From contig CAITKP010000102.1 of NCBI GenBank assembly GCA_903892995.1, forward strand, positions 1 to 63,600: DNA of 63,600 bases, written 5' to 3'. The stretch is from an uncultured Campylobacterales bacterium (GTDB lineage Bacteria; Campylobacterota; Campylobacteria; Campylobacterales; Sulfurimonadaceae). Shown here one piece after another: positions 26,901 through 36,512 of the stretch; positions within the stretch are counted from its first letter, which is position 1, and every line of letters begins with the position of its first letter. A model generated the notes under the pieces. The model saw only the letters and a program-made list of their open reading frames with translations, did no database searches and had not been told where the DNA came from. Made by a program: the position numbers and the translations under genes.

Positions 26901-28370
26901 TTACAAAAATTTCAAAATCTCTGCTTCGATCATATCTTTTTCTATAACAGTTTTTTGCACGATCTCTTTGCTAAAAAGCCCAGCGATCATTGGTGGAATA
27001 GAAAGTTTTGCCTCTTGTGAAATCGCTTCAAGCGCATCAATATCTGACGCATCAAGTTCGCCTGTAAGTGCATTTGCAATCGTCGGAGAAAACTTCGTCC
27101 ACTCAGCGGTTGAGTAAGCGATAGTCACATACTCTTTTGTTGCACACGTTTCATAGGCTTTAAAACATGTTGCAGTGTGTGGATCCATCAAATAGCCATT
27201 TTCAAAAGTTTCTTTGATATATTTTTTCCCCTCTTCGCCATTGCAATAATCTGCAGCAAAAACCTCTTGAAGTGTTGCAAGTTCAGTAGATGTAAGCTCA
27301 TATACATTTTTACTGTCAAGGTCGTTCATCAACTCTTTTGTACGTTTATCACCAAACATATCATATAAAATACGCTCTACGTTGGAAGATTTTAAGATAT
27401 CCATCGCTGGAGATGTCGTTGAAACAACTCCATGACCATTAAGATCATATTTTCCAAGATTGATAAGGCGCGTTAAAACATTGTTCTCATTTGAAGCGAT
27501 AATGATCTTTTCAACAGGAACACACATCTTCATCGCATAGTATCCGCCAAGCGCATTACCAAAGTTTCCACTTGGAACATTGAGATAAACTTTTTCACCA
27601 ATCTCTATCTCGCCTTGACGAACAAGTTCAAGATAACTATGGATATGATAGATAATTTGAAAAATGATACGCCCAAAGTTTACAGAGTTTGCCGCTGAGA
27701 GAAGGATATTTTTCTCTTTTAATGCCGCTTTAAAAGTATCGCTTGCTAAGAGATGTTTAAGAGCATTTTGTGCATCATCAAAAACACCATTTATCCCAAT
27801 GACTTTAAGGTTTTTTGCATCTTCAGTGACCATTTGAAGGCGTTGTACATCACTTGTTCCGCCATCTGGATACAAACACGCCACTTGTACATTTGAGCGA
27901 TTTTTAAATGTCTCTAACGCCGCTGGCCCTGTGTCTCCGCTTGTTGCTGCAAGGATAAGATAGTTTTCATCTCTCTTTTGTGCGATAGATGAAAGTACAA
28001 TTCCAAAAGGTTGCAAAGCCATATCTTTAAATGCTCGCGTTGGACCATGGTAAAGTTCGCTTACAAAAAGATCATTTTTGACCTTTACAACAGGAACTGG
28101 ATTTGAAGCATCATCAAATTTATCATAAAGAGCAAGTGCTTCATCGATCACTGCGCCATCAATATCGATCTCAAAACGAGTTAACATATCTTTTGCTAAC
28201 TCTTTATATGAAGATTTGAGATGTTTTTCTAAAAATTCACCGCCTAAAGCTGGAAGCTCTTTGGGTACATAAAGTCCACCAAATGAAGCGATCGGAGAGA
28301 GTATCGCTTGAGAAAATGTTACCTCTTGAGGATTTTTACCATCGTTTCCGCGTGTTTCAATAAAATTCAT
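26901..28370 (-). CDS. thrC: threonine synthase
   Basis: ThrC converts O-phosphohomoserine to threonine with PLP. The 489-residue long form begins MNFIETRGNDGKNPQEVTFSQ; the PLP lysine lies in HGPTRAFKDMALQPFG, with AATSGDTGPAALE and NVPSGNFGNALGGYYA as cofactor-binding stretches. The ATG at 28370 is 27 bp after the argB stop, and a TATAAT overlapping that stop gives thrC its own promoter. Last gene of the nadE-degT-lpxK-argB-thrC run; nadE-lpxK-thrC adjacency also occurs in Campylobacter. Confidence 0.97.
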   Translation of the reverse strand: MNFIETRGNDGKNPQEVTFSQAILSPIASFGGLYVPKELPALGGEFLEKHLKSSYKELAKDMLTRFEIDIDGAVIDEALALYDKFDDASNPVPVVKVKNDLFVSELYHGPTRAFKDMALQPFGIVLSSIAQKRDENYLILAATSGDTGPAALETFKNRSNVQVACLYPDGGTSDVQRLQMVTEDAKNLKVIGINGVFDDAQNALKHLLASDTFKAALKEKNILLSAANSVNFGRIIFQIIYHIHSYLELVRQGEIEIGEKVYLNVPSGNFGNALGGYYAMKMCVPVEKIIIASNENNVLTRLINLGKYDLNGHGVVSTTSPAMDILKSSNVERILYDMFGDKRTKELMNDLDSKNVYELTSTELATLQEVFAADYCNGEEGKKYIKETFENGYLMDPHTATCFKAYETCATKEYVTIAYSTAEWTKFSPTIANALTGELDASDIDALEAISQEAKLSIPPMIAGLFSKEIVQKTVIEKDMIEAEILKFL

Positions 28371-28396
28371 ATTTCAGCCTAAAAAATTTTTGCGCA

Positions 28397-28402
28397 ATTA
28401 TA
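28397..28402 (-). promoter_or_regulatory. -10 element of thrC overlapping the argB stop
   Basis: On the minus strand GCTATAATTGCGCAAAAA is nearly identical to the minC promoter wording. The TATAAT uses the argB TAA stop. Confidence 0.6.
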
Positions 28403-29249
28403 GCGTAATCTGGGTTCCAACACCCTCAGATGTGAAGAGTTCTAAAAGCAAAGAGTGTTCAACTCTGCCATCGATAATATGTGCTTTTTCAACTCCACCC
28501 TCAACTGCCTCTAAACATGCATCTACTTTTGGAACCATACCACCGTGAATCGTGCCATCAGCTTTGAGCGCATCGATCTCTGATTTTGTAAGCGAGGTAA
28601 AAAGTTGCTTATCATTATCTAAAACACCCGCCGTATCTGTTAAAAAGATGATCTTTTTTGCACCGATTGATTTTGCTATAAATGAAGCCGCAAGGTCTGC
28701 ATTGATGTTAAATCCAGGATGTCCCATCTCTTCACCTGCTGCAATCGGCGCGATAACAGGGATGAATTTTTCATGCACAAGGTTATTGATCACACTTGCA
28801 TCAACATGTTTGATCTTTCCTGTAAGTCCCCATTTTGCAAAGTCTAGCGATTCTGCTGTGACAAAATGCGCATCTTTTCCACTGATTCCGATCGCTTTTG
28901 CACCATGAGAATTTAAAAGTGAAACGATCTCTTTGTTGATCTCACCGCTTAGGATCATCTCAACAATACGCATAACCTCTTTAGTCGTTACGCGTTGACC
29001 TTCAATAAATTTTGACTCGATATTCAAAGCATCAAGCATATCTGTGATGCTCTTTCCTCCGCCATGTACGACGATTGGACGGATTCCCACAAGATACATC
29101 AGCAAGATATCCTCTGCAAACTGCTCTTTGAGTTGGGGAGAAGTTTGTGCAGAACCGCCATATTTGATAACAATCTTTTGATTTGCAAACTGCTTTATAA
29201 ATGGCAAGGCTTCAAGAAGCGTTTTTACTGTTTCAATCTTTTTTTGCAT
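28398..29249 (-). CDS. argB: acetylglutamate kinase
   Basis: ArgB phosphorylates N-acetylglutamate in arginine synthesis. The 283-residue protein shows KYGGSAQT (residues ~24-31), VHGGGKSITDMLD, NINADLAASFIA and LTDTAGVL, the amino-acid kinase nucleotide site, plus GGMVPKVDACLEAV near the end. The start is inside the end of lpxK (17-bp overlap), implying coupled translation. The N-terminal helix of the arginine-inhibited hexameric form is present (KTLLEALPFI). Confidence 0.97.
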   Translation of the reverse strand: MQKKIETVKTLLEALPFIKQFANQKIVIKYGGSAQTSPQLKEQFAEDILLMYLVGIRPIVVHGGGKSITDMLDALNIESKFIEGQRVTTKEVMRIVEMILSGEINKEIVSLLNSHGAKAIGISGKDAHFVTAESLDFAKWGLTGKIKHVDASVINNLVHEKFIPVIAPIAAGEEMGHPGFNINADLAASFIAKSIGAKKIIFLTDTAGVLDNDKQLFTSLTKSEIDALKADGTIHGGMVPKVDACLEAVEGGVEKAHIIDGRVEHSLLLELFTSEGVGTQITL

Positions 29250-30156
29250 GATTATCCTTTATATAGTTATCTATTATTTCATAAACTCTTTTATCAACTT
29301 CAACTTCTAAATCTAAAAGTGAAATAGTAATACCAAAATCCTTGATTTTCACATAATCCTTATAAGTCACAAGCAAAGAGTTTGCACCGCTTACATGTAA
29401 GATCTCTTGCAGTTCCTCTTTTGTAAAAAAGTGATGATCCTCAAAATAGTGCTTACATGTAAGCTCTGGCAAATATGGATCAAGTCTCTGTGGCCTTGCA
29501 ATAGCTGTTACAAGCGCCATCTTTTGGGTTGGATTTTCTACATGTACGACTCTTTTAAAATCAGTGCCATCTTTTAAAATCACAACTTTTTTACCACTCC
29601 AGATCTTTTCACGGTAGGGTCCAGAGGGAAGACAAAAACTATTTTTTGATTCTACATTTATTAAAATATCGAGTTTTTCAATATGGTGTTTGGAGTATCC
29701 ATCATCTAAAAACACGAGCTTTGCACCCATCTCTTTGGCTTTACTAATCCCCTCTTCTCTTATTTCACTCACAATTACTATTGCATGAGGGAGTTTTTGC
29801 GCATAGATCATCGCCTCATCGCCGCTCACCTCAACATCGCACAAAATCTCTTTGCCGTTTGAGATTACATGTAAGCCTTTTGATCTTCTTCCATACCCGC
29901 GAAGGAGTATTGCTACATTTTCATAATGAAGAGCTAACGCTGTGGTAAGCGGTGTTTTGCCACTTCCACCAACACTGAGATTTCCGATGCTGACAACATC
30001 AATACCATACGATTTAGCAACTGCCTTTTTATACTTTATCCAAACGATAAAACAGTATAAAAAGCTTAGCGGCAGGAGAAAAAAAGCGATGATCGATTGA
30101 GAGAAACTTGGTTTATAGAGATATCTCTCAACCCAAAAGACAAGTGATTTTTTCAA
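29233..30156 (-). CDS. lpxK: tetraacyldisaccharide 4'-kinase
   Basis: LpxK phosphorylates the 4' position of the lipid A precursor at the inner membrane. It has an N-terminal membrane helix (SIIAFFLLPLSFLYCFIVWI), Walker A in VGGSGKTPLTTALALH, RGYGRRSKG and FLDDGYSKHHI. The 307-residue length is normal. Start overlaps the degT stop by 4 bp. Three exact palindromes lie inside (29391, 29453, 29865), the densest gene in the window for this motif, plus a weaker copy near 29541. Confidence 0.95.
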   Translation of the reverse strand: MKKSLVFWVERYLYKPSFSQSIIAFFLLPLSFLYCFIVWIKYKKAVAKSYGIDVVSIGNLSVGGSGKTPLTTALALHYENVAILLRGYGRRSKGLHVISNGKEILCDVEVSGDEAMIYAQKLPHAIVIVSEIREEGISKAKEMGAKLVFLDDGYSKHHIEKLDILINVESKNSFCLPSGPYREKIWSGKKVVILKDGTDFKRVVHVENPTQKMALVTAIARPQRLDPYLPELTCKHYFEDHHFFTKEELQEILHVSGANSLLVTYKDYVKIKDFGITISLLDLEVEVDKRVYEIIDNYIKDNHAKKD

Positions 30157-31274
30157 ACTCTTGTTTTTGCTATCTTTTTAATTGTGTCTGTGACAAACTT
30201 GATCTCTGCATCACTCATAGACGCAAAGATAGGGATAGAAAGTACCTTTTGAAATGTTTTAAGTGCGATTGGAAAATCATTTACACGCAATGAATATTTT
30301 GCTTTATAGTAAGAAAGCAGGTGCAAAGGAATGTAATGCAGTGCTGTTTTTATCCCATTTTCATCCAACTCTTTTGCAAAAGAATCTCTGTTTTTATCCA
30401 CTTCGATAATATAAAGAGAGTAGCAATGGTCATCGTTTTCATTATTTGGCAGAGTGATGTGAGGAGTATCGCTGAGTGCTTTATTGTAAATTTGAGCAAT
30501 CTCTTTTTGTCTTTTTATATTCTCATCCTGCTTTTCAAGCTGTGCGAGGATATACGCCGCGTCAAGCTGACTCATCGTATATTTATTGCCAATATCTGTA
30601 ATGTCATAGATATAATCAAGTGCATCTTCATTTACAACCATGGCATGATTGCGAAGCAGTTTTGCTCGATTACTTATCTCTTCATCATCTGTGACCATCA
30701 TCCCACCATTACAAATGGCATTTTTAAGATGCGGAGAGAAGCTAAAACAAGTTATATCTGCACCAGTAGAGCCGATTTTATCGCCATTATAAGTAGCACC
30801 AAGTGCATCGGCTGCATCCTCTACGATTTTTACATCATAGTTTTTTGCCATCTTATATAAACGCTCCAAATCAACACACTGCCCTGCTATATGTGTCACA
30901 ATGACTGCTTTTAGTTTACGAGATGCATTAGCTTCTAAATATTTTTCTAATTTATCAAGATCGATATTGTATGTTTTTGGGTCTATATCTATAAATGTCG
31001 GCTCTGCATCAAAATGGCGGACGACTTCTGGAACTGAGGGAAATGCATTGACCGAGCAAAGCACTTTATCTCCACGTTTAAGATCAAGTGCCAACATCGC
31101 TAGATGCAGCGCTGCTGTACCACTTGAAGTCGCAATAGCGTGAGAAGCACCAATATAAGATTCAAACTCTTCTTCAAGTTTAGCAACAAAATCACCGTTC
31201 TCACCGTCTAAAACGTCAGCAATATGATCATGCTCAACAACCCCACTCTCTTGTCTGTAAAATGGAACTTTCAT
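30153..31274 (-). CDS. DegT/DnrJ/EryC1/StrS aminotransferase
   Basis: A 373-residue PLP-dependent sugar aminotransferase: TSSGTAALHLAML, IVEDAADALGATYNG with D153, and the PLP lysine K184 in FSFSPHLKNAICNGG. The GGMMVTDDEEISNRAKLLRNHAM stretch is typical; substrate cannot be told. It sits between nadE and lpxK, overlapping lpxK by 4 bp, where related genomes have the two adjacent. It may serve surface polysaccharide or flagellin glycan synthesis (PseC-like), or a second amino-lipid A step. It differs clearly from the GnnB-like gene at 13 kb. Confidence 0.85.
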   Translation of the reverse strand: MKVPFYRQESGVVEHDHIADVLDGENGDFVAKLEEEFESYIGASHAIATSSGTAALHLAMLALDLKRGDKVLCSVNAFPSVPEVVRHFDAEPTFIDIDPKTYNIDLDKLEKYLEANASRKLKAVIVTHIAGQCVDLERLYKMAKNYDVKIVEDAADALGATYNGDKIGSTGADITCFSFSPHLKNAICNGGMMVTDDEEISNRAKLLRNHAMVVNEDALDYIYDITDIGNKYTMSQLDAAYILAQLEKQDENIKRQKEIAQIYNKALSDTPHITLPNNENDDHCYSLYIIEVDKNRDSFAKELDENGIKTALHYIPLHLLSYYKAKYSLRVNDFPIALKTFQKVLSIPIFASMSDAEIKFVTDTIKKIAKTRV

Positions 31275-31284
31275 ATCATTCTCC

Positions 31285-32091
31285 CTATAGGTTTATATCT
31301 CTAGCATAATTGAAATCATGGTTGATCGTGCGTGATGTAAGCTTTGCGATAAGAGGCATTTTGCGCTTAAACTGATTTGCATAGATTCTTTTTATGATCA
31401 TATCAAGCATCGCTTTATCAACACCTCTTTCAAGGATTTTTTCAATACTGAGTCTCTCTTCAATATAAAGACGAAGCGCCTCATCTAATTTTTCGTAACT
31501 ATATCCAAGATCAGCCTCATCACTCTGTCCATCCCACAAATCCGCTGATGGTGGTTTTGAAATGATGCTTTTTGTAACACCAAGATACTCTGCAAACTCA
31601 AATATCTCGCTTTTGTACATATCTCCAATAGGGTTTAAAGCACTTGCGAGGTCTCCATAGAGTGTTCCATATCCAAGCATCAGCTCACTTTTGTTGCTTG
31701 TACCCAAAACCAAAGCGCCCTCTTTTGCGGACATATCAAAAAGAGTGATCATGCGAAGACGTGCTGAAAGATTGCCTCTACGGAGATTGTTCATATCAGG
31801 ATTTTCATCCTCATAAGCTTTTAAAAGAGGCGATATGCTCTTTGTAATAGAGCGAAGTGAAAAATCTTGGCAAAGTGCTTGGGCATCATCCAAGGAGTTT
31901 TGTGAAGAGTAATGAGAGGGCATTTTGATACATAAAAGATCATCACCAAAAGCACGATGCGCCAAAACTGCCACAACAGCAGAATCGATGCCGCCGCTGA
32001 GACCTAAAACTACTTTTGAAAGCCCAGTTTTTTTTACTTCATTTTCTAAAAAACGTGTTAAATAATCCGCGATAAGAGCATATTTTTTCAT
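31285..32091 (-). CDS. nadE: NAD+ synthase
   Basis: NadE amidates nicotinate adenine dinucleotide to NAD using ATP. The PP-loop is VLGLSGGIDSAVVAVLA; LGTSNKSELMLGYGTLYGDLA binds substrate, and SADLWDGQSDEADLGYSYEKLDE is the C-terminal signature. At 268 residues it is the ammonia-dependent form without a glutaminase domain. First gene of the five-gene run; a TATAAT on the minus strand lies about 45 bp upstream. Confidence 0.97.
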   Translation of the reverse strand: MKKYALIADYLTRFLENEVKKTGLSKVVLGLSGGIDSAVVAVLAHRAFGDDLLCIKMPSHYSSQNSLDDAQALCQDFSLRSITKSISPLLKAYEDENPDMNNLRRGNLSARLRMITLFDMSAKEGALVLGTSNKSELMLGYGTLYGDLASALNPIGDMYKSEIFEFAEYLGVTKSIISKPPSADLWDGQSDEADLGYSYEKLDEALRLYIEERLSIEKILERGVDKAMLDMIIKRIYANQFKRKMPLIAKLTSRTINHDFNYARDINL

Positions 32092-32135
32092 ATTTATAAA
32101 AAACCCACCATTAAAAGTTATATCTAAAGTGGATG

Positions 32136-32141
32136 ATTATA
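32136..32141 (-). promoter_or_regulatory. -10 element of the nadE operon
   Basis: Minus-strand CGATATAATCATCC lies 44 bp before the nadE ATG, in the 91-bp gap to the upstream chemoreceptor gene. Confidence 0.5.
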
Positions 32142-32182
32142 TCGTAAAAAAGGCGAACAACTCTTTATCTTAGGCGCTCTTT

Positions 32183-34090
32183 TTAAATAGTTTCTTTCAA
32201 TAAATTATCCATCAATCCAAAAAGTTCCTGACTTGCGCGCTCCATGTGTTGGAAATTAACTATGATTTCATCTGAATGTTTCAAACATACCATACTCTCT
32301 TTTTCTTCTACAAATGAAAGATTTTTGTTCACAAGTTCGTGTACTTTTTTGTGAGGATCACTCATATTTCTAAAGTTCATTGAGTGCGAGAATCTTCTTT
32401 TTCCTTCACTGTCATACCATTTTCCAATACTGCATTCATGGATCGTGATCGGTTTCATTCTTGCTTCACAGCGCATCAAAGTATTGTATGCTCCCGCTTT
32501 ATATAAAATATGATCGATTTTTGCAAGAACTATAAAAAGAGAGTTTTCCATTCTATATGATGAAGTAACAATCCCTGATGATCTTTCATTGAGTGCGATA
32601 AGTGTCCCTTCAAAATCATGTATTTTACTGCTTGATTGTTCTACGACTCTATTCATCTGAGTTGCACTTTGCTCGATTTGATTCATATCCTGTTTTAAAG
32701 AGTTGATAGCAACTGAGATCTCCCCTGTTGCTTTATGTGTTCTCTCTGAAAGTTTTCGTACCTCATCTGCAACAACAGCAAAGCCTCTTCCATGTTCTCC
32801 AGCACGAGCCGCTTCTATGGCAGCATTGAGAGCTAAGAGGTTTGTTTGCTCTGCAATATCACTGATAAGATCTATAACAAGATTGATCTCTTGCGTTCTT
32901 GATACCATATTTTCTATTGCAAGATTATTTTCGCCTACTTGCTCTTTGAGCGTTTCCAGTTCATCAATAATCGTTTCTATTGTTTTTCTACTATTATCCG
33001 AAAGAGAGGCTGCTTCTTTTGTCGTTTTTGTTACCTCTTTGAGGTCATTGACATTATGTTCTAAGTCATGTTGTATCACATCCAGACTCTCTGTAACAGC
33101 AACAGACATCACGCTGAGTTGAGAGTTGAGCGCATCTCGCTGCTTTTGATCCTCTTGAGAGTGCATCACATCAATACTGCCTTTTACCAAAATGATCGCA
33201 TCAACGAACTCTCCTTGCATACCATTAGCACTGATAGGTCTTGTAAAATCTCCCTTTGTGGCATTGCTGATAGAGGTGTTGATCTCATGTATAAAATTTT
33301 CTATCTGTTTGATAAGCTTTGTGAGAGAACCTCCCATATGTCCAAGTTCAGTGTTTGGAACGATTGTTAACTCAACTCCATTAAATACACCCATCGAAAC
33401 CTTTTCGATAGTAGTTGTAAAAGACTCCAACGCAGCTACAATAGAGCGTTGGATTAAAAGAGCGAGTATCAAGATTAACAAGGCACAAACTAAACCACTT
33501 ACAAAAACTATAATTTTAGAACTTAAAACACTATTATGTGTGGTATTGATCGCAACTTTTAGCTCTTGTTGTTTTAAAACTACAACCTGATCAAAATATT
33601 TTCTTGATGCTTCTGCTGGAGGTGTGAGATGCTCTTTATATTTTGCATAGATAGCGATATTATTTGCAGCGATACTATTTTTATCGAGACTTTGCATCAT
33701 TTGGAGTGATTTATCTAAAAATTCAAATGTATTCTCTTTTGCTTTTTGTGTGAGTTCCAATGCTTTTGGATCTGGAATCTTCTCTAACTTCTCAAAATTT
33801 TGTTTGATTGTTTTGATATGTTTTTTAAGCTTTTCTATATTTGAATCATAAGCATTTCCAAGCATAATATCTCTACTTGTTCTACTTACATAGTTAAGAT
33901 CTTTTTCTATTTCAACTGTATAAAAAGCAGCCGCCGTAGCATTATCCTGAAGTTCATTAAAATTGGATTCTATGCGTCCAAGCGCAGACCATGCAAAGAT
34001 AGAGGCTAAAACTATTACAGAAGTAACAACTATAATAAGAAAGCGCATCTTATGTTGAATAGACAATCTTTCAAGCAAACTAAAATTCAT
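32183..34090 (-). CDS. methyl-accepting chemotaxis protein with CZB zinc-sensing tail
   Basis: The 635-residue transmembrane chemoreceptor has TM1 at about 15-33, a helical four-helix-bundle periplasmic domain (about 34-190), TM2 at about 193-215, HAMP, and a signalling domain with [20 protein letters not shown] and [16 protein letters not shown]. The C-terminus is a CZB domain: [21 protein letters not shown] and PHKKVH carry the His/His/His and Cys zinc ligands. CZB receptors are known to sense hypochlorite and related oxidants through the zinc-thiolate; the signal here is inferred. Monocistronic; ribosome site AAAGGAAA. Confidence 0.93.
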   Translation of the reverse strand: MNFSLLERLSIQHKMRFLIIVVTSVIVLASIFAWSALGRIESNFNELQDNATAAAFYTVEIEKDLNYVSRTSRDIMLGNAYDSNIEKLKKHIKTIKQNFEKLEKIPDPKALELTQKAKENTFEFLDKSLQMMQSLDKNSIAANNIAIYAKYKEHLTPPAEASRKYFDQVVVLKQQELKVAINTTHNSVLSSKIIVFVSGLVCALLILILALLIQRSIVAALESFTTTIEKVSMGVFNGVELTIVPNTELGHMGGSLTKLIKQIENFIHEINTSISNATKGDFTRPISANGMQGEFVDAIILVKGSIDVMHSQEDQKQRDALNSQLSVMSVAVTESLDVIQHDLEHNVNDLKEVTKTTKEAASLSDNSRKTIETIIDELETLKEQVGENNLAIENMVSRTQEINLVIDLISDIAEQTNLLALNAAIEAARAGEHGRGFAVVADEVRKLSERTHKATGEISVAINSLKQDMNQIEQSATQMNRVVEQSSSKIHDFEGTLIALNERSSGIVTSSYRMENSLFIVLAKIDHILYKAGAYNTLMRCEARMKPITIHECSIGKWYDSEGKRRFSHSMNFRNMSDPHKKVHELVNKNLSFVEEKESMVCLKHSDEIIVNFQHMERASQELFGLMDNLLKETI

Positions 34091-34180
34091 ATTTTTTTCC
34101 TTTATTATGACATCGGAAAAAATAGTAACGTCTTAGTGTTGCATTTTTGTTGCATTTTTACTTTTTTTTATAAAACATTT

Positions 34181-35002
34181 TTACTGGCACACATCTGTAT
34201 GAGCCATAGTTTTCAACTCCTTACATGTAAAGCCTGCTGCTCTTCTTGCTTCTATATTTAAATCTTTTTTCTTTGCTAGCCAAAGTGGATAGTATCTCTC
34301 AATAATCTCAAAATAGATCTCTTTGTCTTTTGCCTCCCGCTCACAAGCAAAAGCAAACCAACAATCCCCTTTTTGTACATGAGAAACTTCCTCACTTACG
34401 ATTACATGTAAGGCTTTTGTGATCCGCTTTAACATCTCATTTTGAGGAAGTTTTGCTAGTTTTTTTAGTATAAGCGGTGTTGCATCAAGACCATTTGCCT
34501 CAAGATAACGCGGTACTACTGCCATTCTTTCTAAAAAGGAGTGTGCGGTTCTTTGCATCGCTTCAAAAAGTGCGTTATGGACTTCAATCTCGCCATAATT
34601 ACTTCCAAGCTCTTCGAGCAACTCATTTAACATACGAAAATGTCTGATCTCATCATCCGCCACTTCAAGCCAATCATCATAGTAGCTTTGTGGCAAACCA
34701 TGAAATCTATACGCTGCATCAAGTGCCAGATCTATAGCACTGTATTCTATATGTGCAATGGCGTGAAGTAAAAAAATCTGCCCCTCTTTTGTAGTGAGAT
34801 TTTTTCGCTTTGGCACATCTTGAGGTGGCACAATCTTGCACCACGAACTATAAGATGGCACATCAAAAGAGCGTGCTAAATACTCATTTTCAAAGAGCAC
34901 ACTGCCATTTTTATACTCCGCATAAAAGGTTTCAAAGAGTTCTAACTTTTTAAGTGGATGAACTTCAAGAAGGATATTTTCTAAATACTGATAAAATTTC
35001 AT
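34181..35002 (-). CDS. DUF455 ferritin-like protein
   Basis: The ~273-residue protein has the DUF455 pattern, a diiron ferritin-like four-helix bundle related to MiaE. Likely metal ligands lie in HAIAHIEYSAIDLALDAA, DDEIRHFRMLNELLEELG and SEEVSHVQKGD. Function is not established in the family. I start it at the ATG at 35002 (MKFYQYLENILLEV) because the 18 residues of open frame upstream, to 35056, overlap the divergent neighbour. Two exact palindromes lie inside (34221 read T-C-K, 34402 read L-H-V). Confidence 0.85.
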   Translation of the reverse strand: MKFYQYLENILLEVHPLKKLELFETFYAEYKNGSVLFENEYLARSFDVPSYSSWCKIVPPQDVPKRKNLTTKEGQIFLLHAIAHIEYSAIDLALDAAYRFHGLPQSYYDDWLEVADDEIRHFRMLNELLEELGSNYGEIEVHNALFEAMQRTAHSFLERMAVVPRYLEANGLDATPLILKKLAKLPQNEMLKRITKALHVIVSEEVSHVQKGDCWFAFACEREAKDKEIYFEIIERYYPLWLAKKKDLNIEARRAAGFTCKELKTMAHTDVCQ

Positions 35003-35046
35003 AAATGAATTATACACAAGAGTAAAAAAATATAGGAATTCAATAG

Positions 35047-35643
35047 ATGACAACACTAAAAATACAACCGATGGGACCTTACCAAACGAACTGTTATATC
35101 CTTACATGTAAGGGAAAAGATTTTATTATCGATCCGGGTGTTGGGGCGACTTCTTGGGTTTTAAAAAATGTTACAAATCCCGTAGCTATCCTCAACACGC
35201 ATGGACATTTTGATCATGTTTGGAGCAATCAAGAGTTAAAAGAAAAACTCTCTATTCCGCTTTATACGCCAAAAGATGATGTTTTTTTACTTCAAAGTAG
35301 CACTTGGATGAGTGATCTGCCACCCTCTTATCCAGATGTAGAAGTAAATGGCGATGAGGAGTTTGATTTTGATGGTGTCAAAGTAAAATTTCGCCATTTT
35401 CCAGGGCATTGTCCAGGATGTTCTACTATTGAGATAGAGGATGCGATGTTTAGCGGAGATTTTATTTTTGATCGCTCTATCGGGCGAACAGATTTTCCCT
35501 ATTCAAATCCAGAAGATATGAAAAAATCACTTACAAAGTTCAAAACTATTAGCTATGACAAACAGGTTTTTCCAGGGCATGGAGGCAGTACAACTATCTT
35601 TGATGAGCAGAAAAATGTGGATTATTGGATGAAAACGCTATAA
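35047..35643 (+). CDS. MBL-fold metallo-hydrolase (glyoxalase II-like)
   Basis: The 198-residue enzyme has the metallo-beta-lactamase motif THGHFDHVW, then FPGHCPGCS, FSGDFIFDRSIGR and a late PGHGG, which supply a complete two-metal site. It lacks the C-terminal glutathione-binding domain of GloB, so it is a short general hydroxyacyl-thioester hydrolase-like protein. An exact palindrome (35102-35111) encodes L-T-C-K near the N-terminus. Divergent from the DUF455 gene with only ~44 bp between starts. Confidence 0.88.
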   Translation: MTTLKIQPMGPYQTNCYILTCKGKDFIIDPGVGATSWVLKNVTNPVAILNTHGHFDHVWSNQELKEKLSIPLYTPKDDVFLLQSSTWMSDLPPSYPDVEVNGDEEFDFDGVKVKFRHFPGHCPGCSTIEIEDAMFSGDFIFDRSIGRTDFPYSNPEDMKKSLTKFKTISYDKQVFPGHGGSTTIFDEQKNVDYWMKTL

Positions 35644-35644
35644 T
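35639..35644 (+). promoter_or_regulatory. -10 element of the cytochrome c gene
   Basis: GCTATAAT overlaps the stop codon of the hydrolase gene and lies 28 bp before the cytochrome ATG, which has an AAAGGA ribosome site. Confidence 0.5.
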
Positions 35645-35671
35645 AAAAAAATACAATTCAAAGGATGAAAA

Positions 35672-35965
35672 ATGAAAAAAAGTCTAATAAGCGTTGTAGC
35701 TTTGTTGGCATTTTCAACTGCAGTGATGGCTGATGGAGCTTCGGCTTACCAAAAATGTTCTGTTTGTCATGGAGCAAAGGGAGAAAAAGCAGCTATGGGA
35801 GCAAGTAAATTGCTCGATACTATGAAAAAAGCAGAGATCGTTGCAGCACTTAAAGGGTACAAAGATGGTAGCTACGGCGGCGCTATGAAGGGTGCTATGA
35901 AAGGGCAAGTCAAAGATCTCTCTGATGCTGACATCAAAGCAATCGCAGATCTTATCGGGAAATAA
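35672..35965 (+). CDS. small periplasmic c-type cytochrome
   Basis: The 97-residue precursor has a signal peptide (MKKSLISVVALLAFSTAVMA) and one haem c site, KCSVCHG. Methionines in GAMKGAMKGQVKDLSD are candidate distal ligands. The mature part of ~77 residues fits the cytochrome c553/c5 class of soluble electron carriers, which in this group feed terminal oxidases or periplasmic reductases. Its partner is not in this window. A hairpin and an exact palindrome follow the gene. Confidence 0.92.
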   Translation: MKKSLISVVALLAFSTAVMADGASAYQKCSVCHGAKGEKAAMGASKLLDTMKKAEIVAALKGYKDGSYGGAMKGAMKGQVKDLSDADIKAIADLIGK

Positions 35966-35995
35966 ACCTCTTTAGATTGAAACAAAGCTTTACAT

Positions 35996-36018
35996 GTAAG
36001 ACGTTATTGGCGTCTTAC
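35996..36018. terminator. hairpin between cytochrome c and thioesterase genes
   Basis: GTAAGACG and CGTCTTAC form an 8-bp stem around a 7-nt loop, between two convergent genes. The left arm starts within an exact dispersed palindrome (35990-35999), so this copy is part of the 3' end structure. Confidence 0.5.
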
Positions 36019-36023
36019 GCGCT

Positions 36024-36512
36024 TTACTTATTTTCTCCAGCTGTTTCCAAAAGGTTGAGTTTTAACACATGTCTTTCTGTTATGACTGTTTTAAAAAGTC
36101 CTGTAAAAACTTTAATATCTAAAACATAAGCTTCAACTTCAACATTTCTTTTTCGTCCCTCTTTATGACGCACTTTTGCGATGATTTTGACAACATCACC
36201 AAGTTTGACGGGAGATAAAAATTCACATTCACTCGCAACTAAAACAACATTTTTCTCATTTACAGCAGCCATTGCCGCATAATCAGCCGCACTAAATACA
36301 AAGCCACCGTGGATAAGTCCCATATCATCAGCGACCATATCTTGCGTTGTTGTAAGCTCTATCTCAACAACTCCTAAATCAAGTTTTTGGATCTCGCCAC
36401 AAAGATCTTGATTGATGCTTTCATGCGTGTTGAGATAAATATGCGTTTCCTCTTGAAACTCTACATCAAGCTCCTCATCATGTGATGCTACTATTTTTTT
36501 AGTTTTTGCCAT
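36024..36512 (-). CDS. hotdog-fold thioesterase
   Basis: The 162-residue PaaI/YbgC-like protein has the core [24 protein letters not shown] with the hotdog helix, then [14 protein letters not shown]. It probably hydrolyses an acyl-CoA or acyl-ACP; substrate unknown. The start lies 14 bp inside the end of cmoB, so it is part of the minus-strand run from thiL down to this gene. Confidence 0.85.
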   Translation of the reverse strand: MAKTKKIVASHDEELDVEFQEETHIYLNTHESINQDLCGEIQKLDLGVVEIELTTTQDMVADDMGLIHGGFVFSAADYAAMAAVNEKNVVLVASECEFLSPVKLGDVVKIIAKVRHKEGRKRNVEVEAYVLDIKVFTGLFKTVITERHVLKLNLLETAGENK

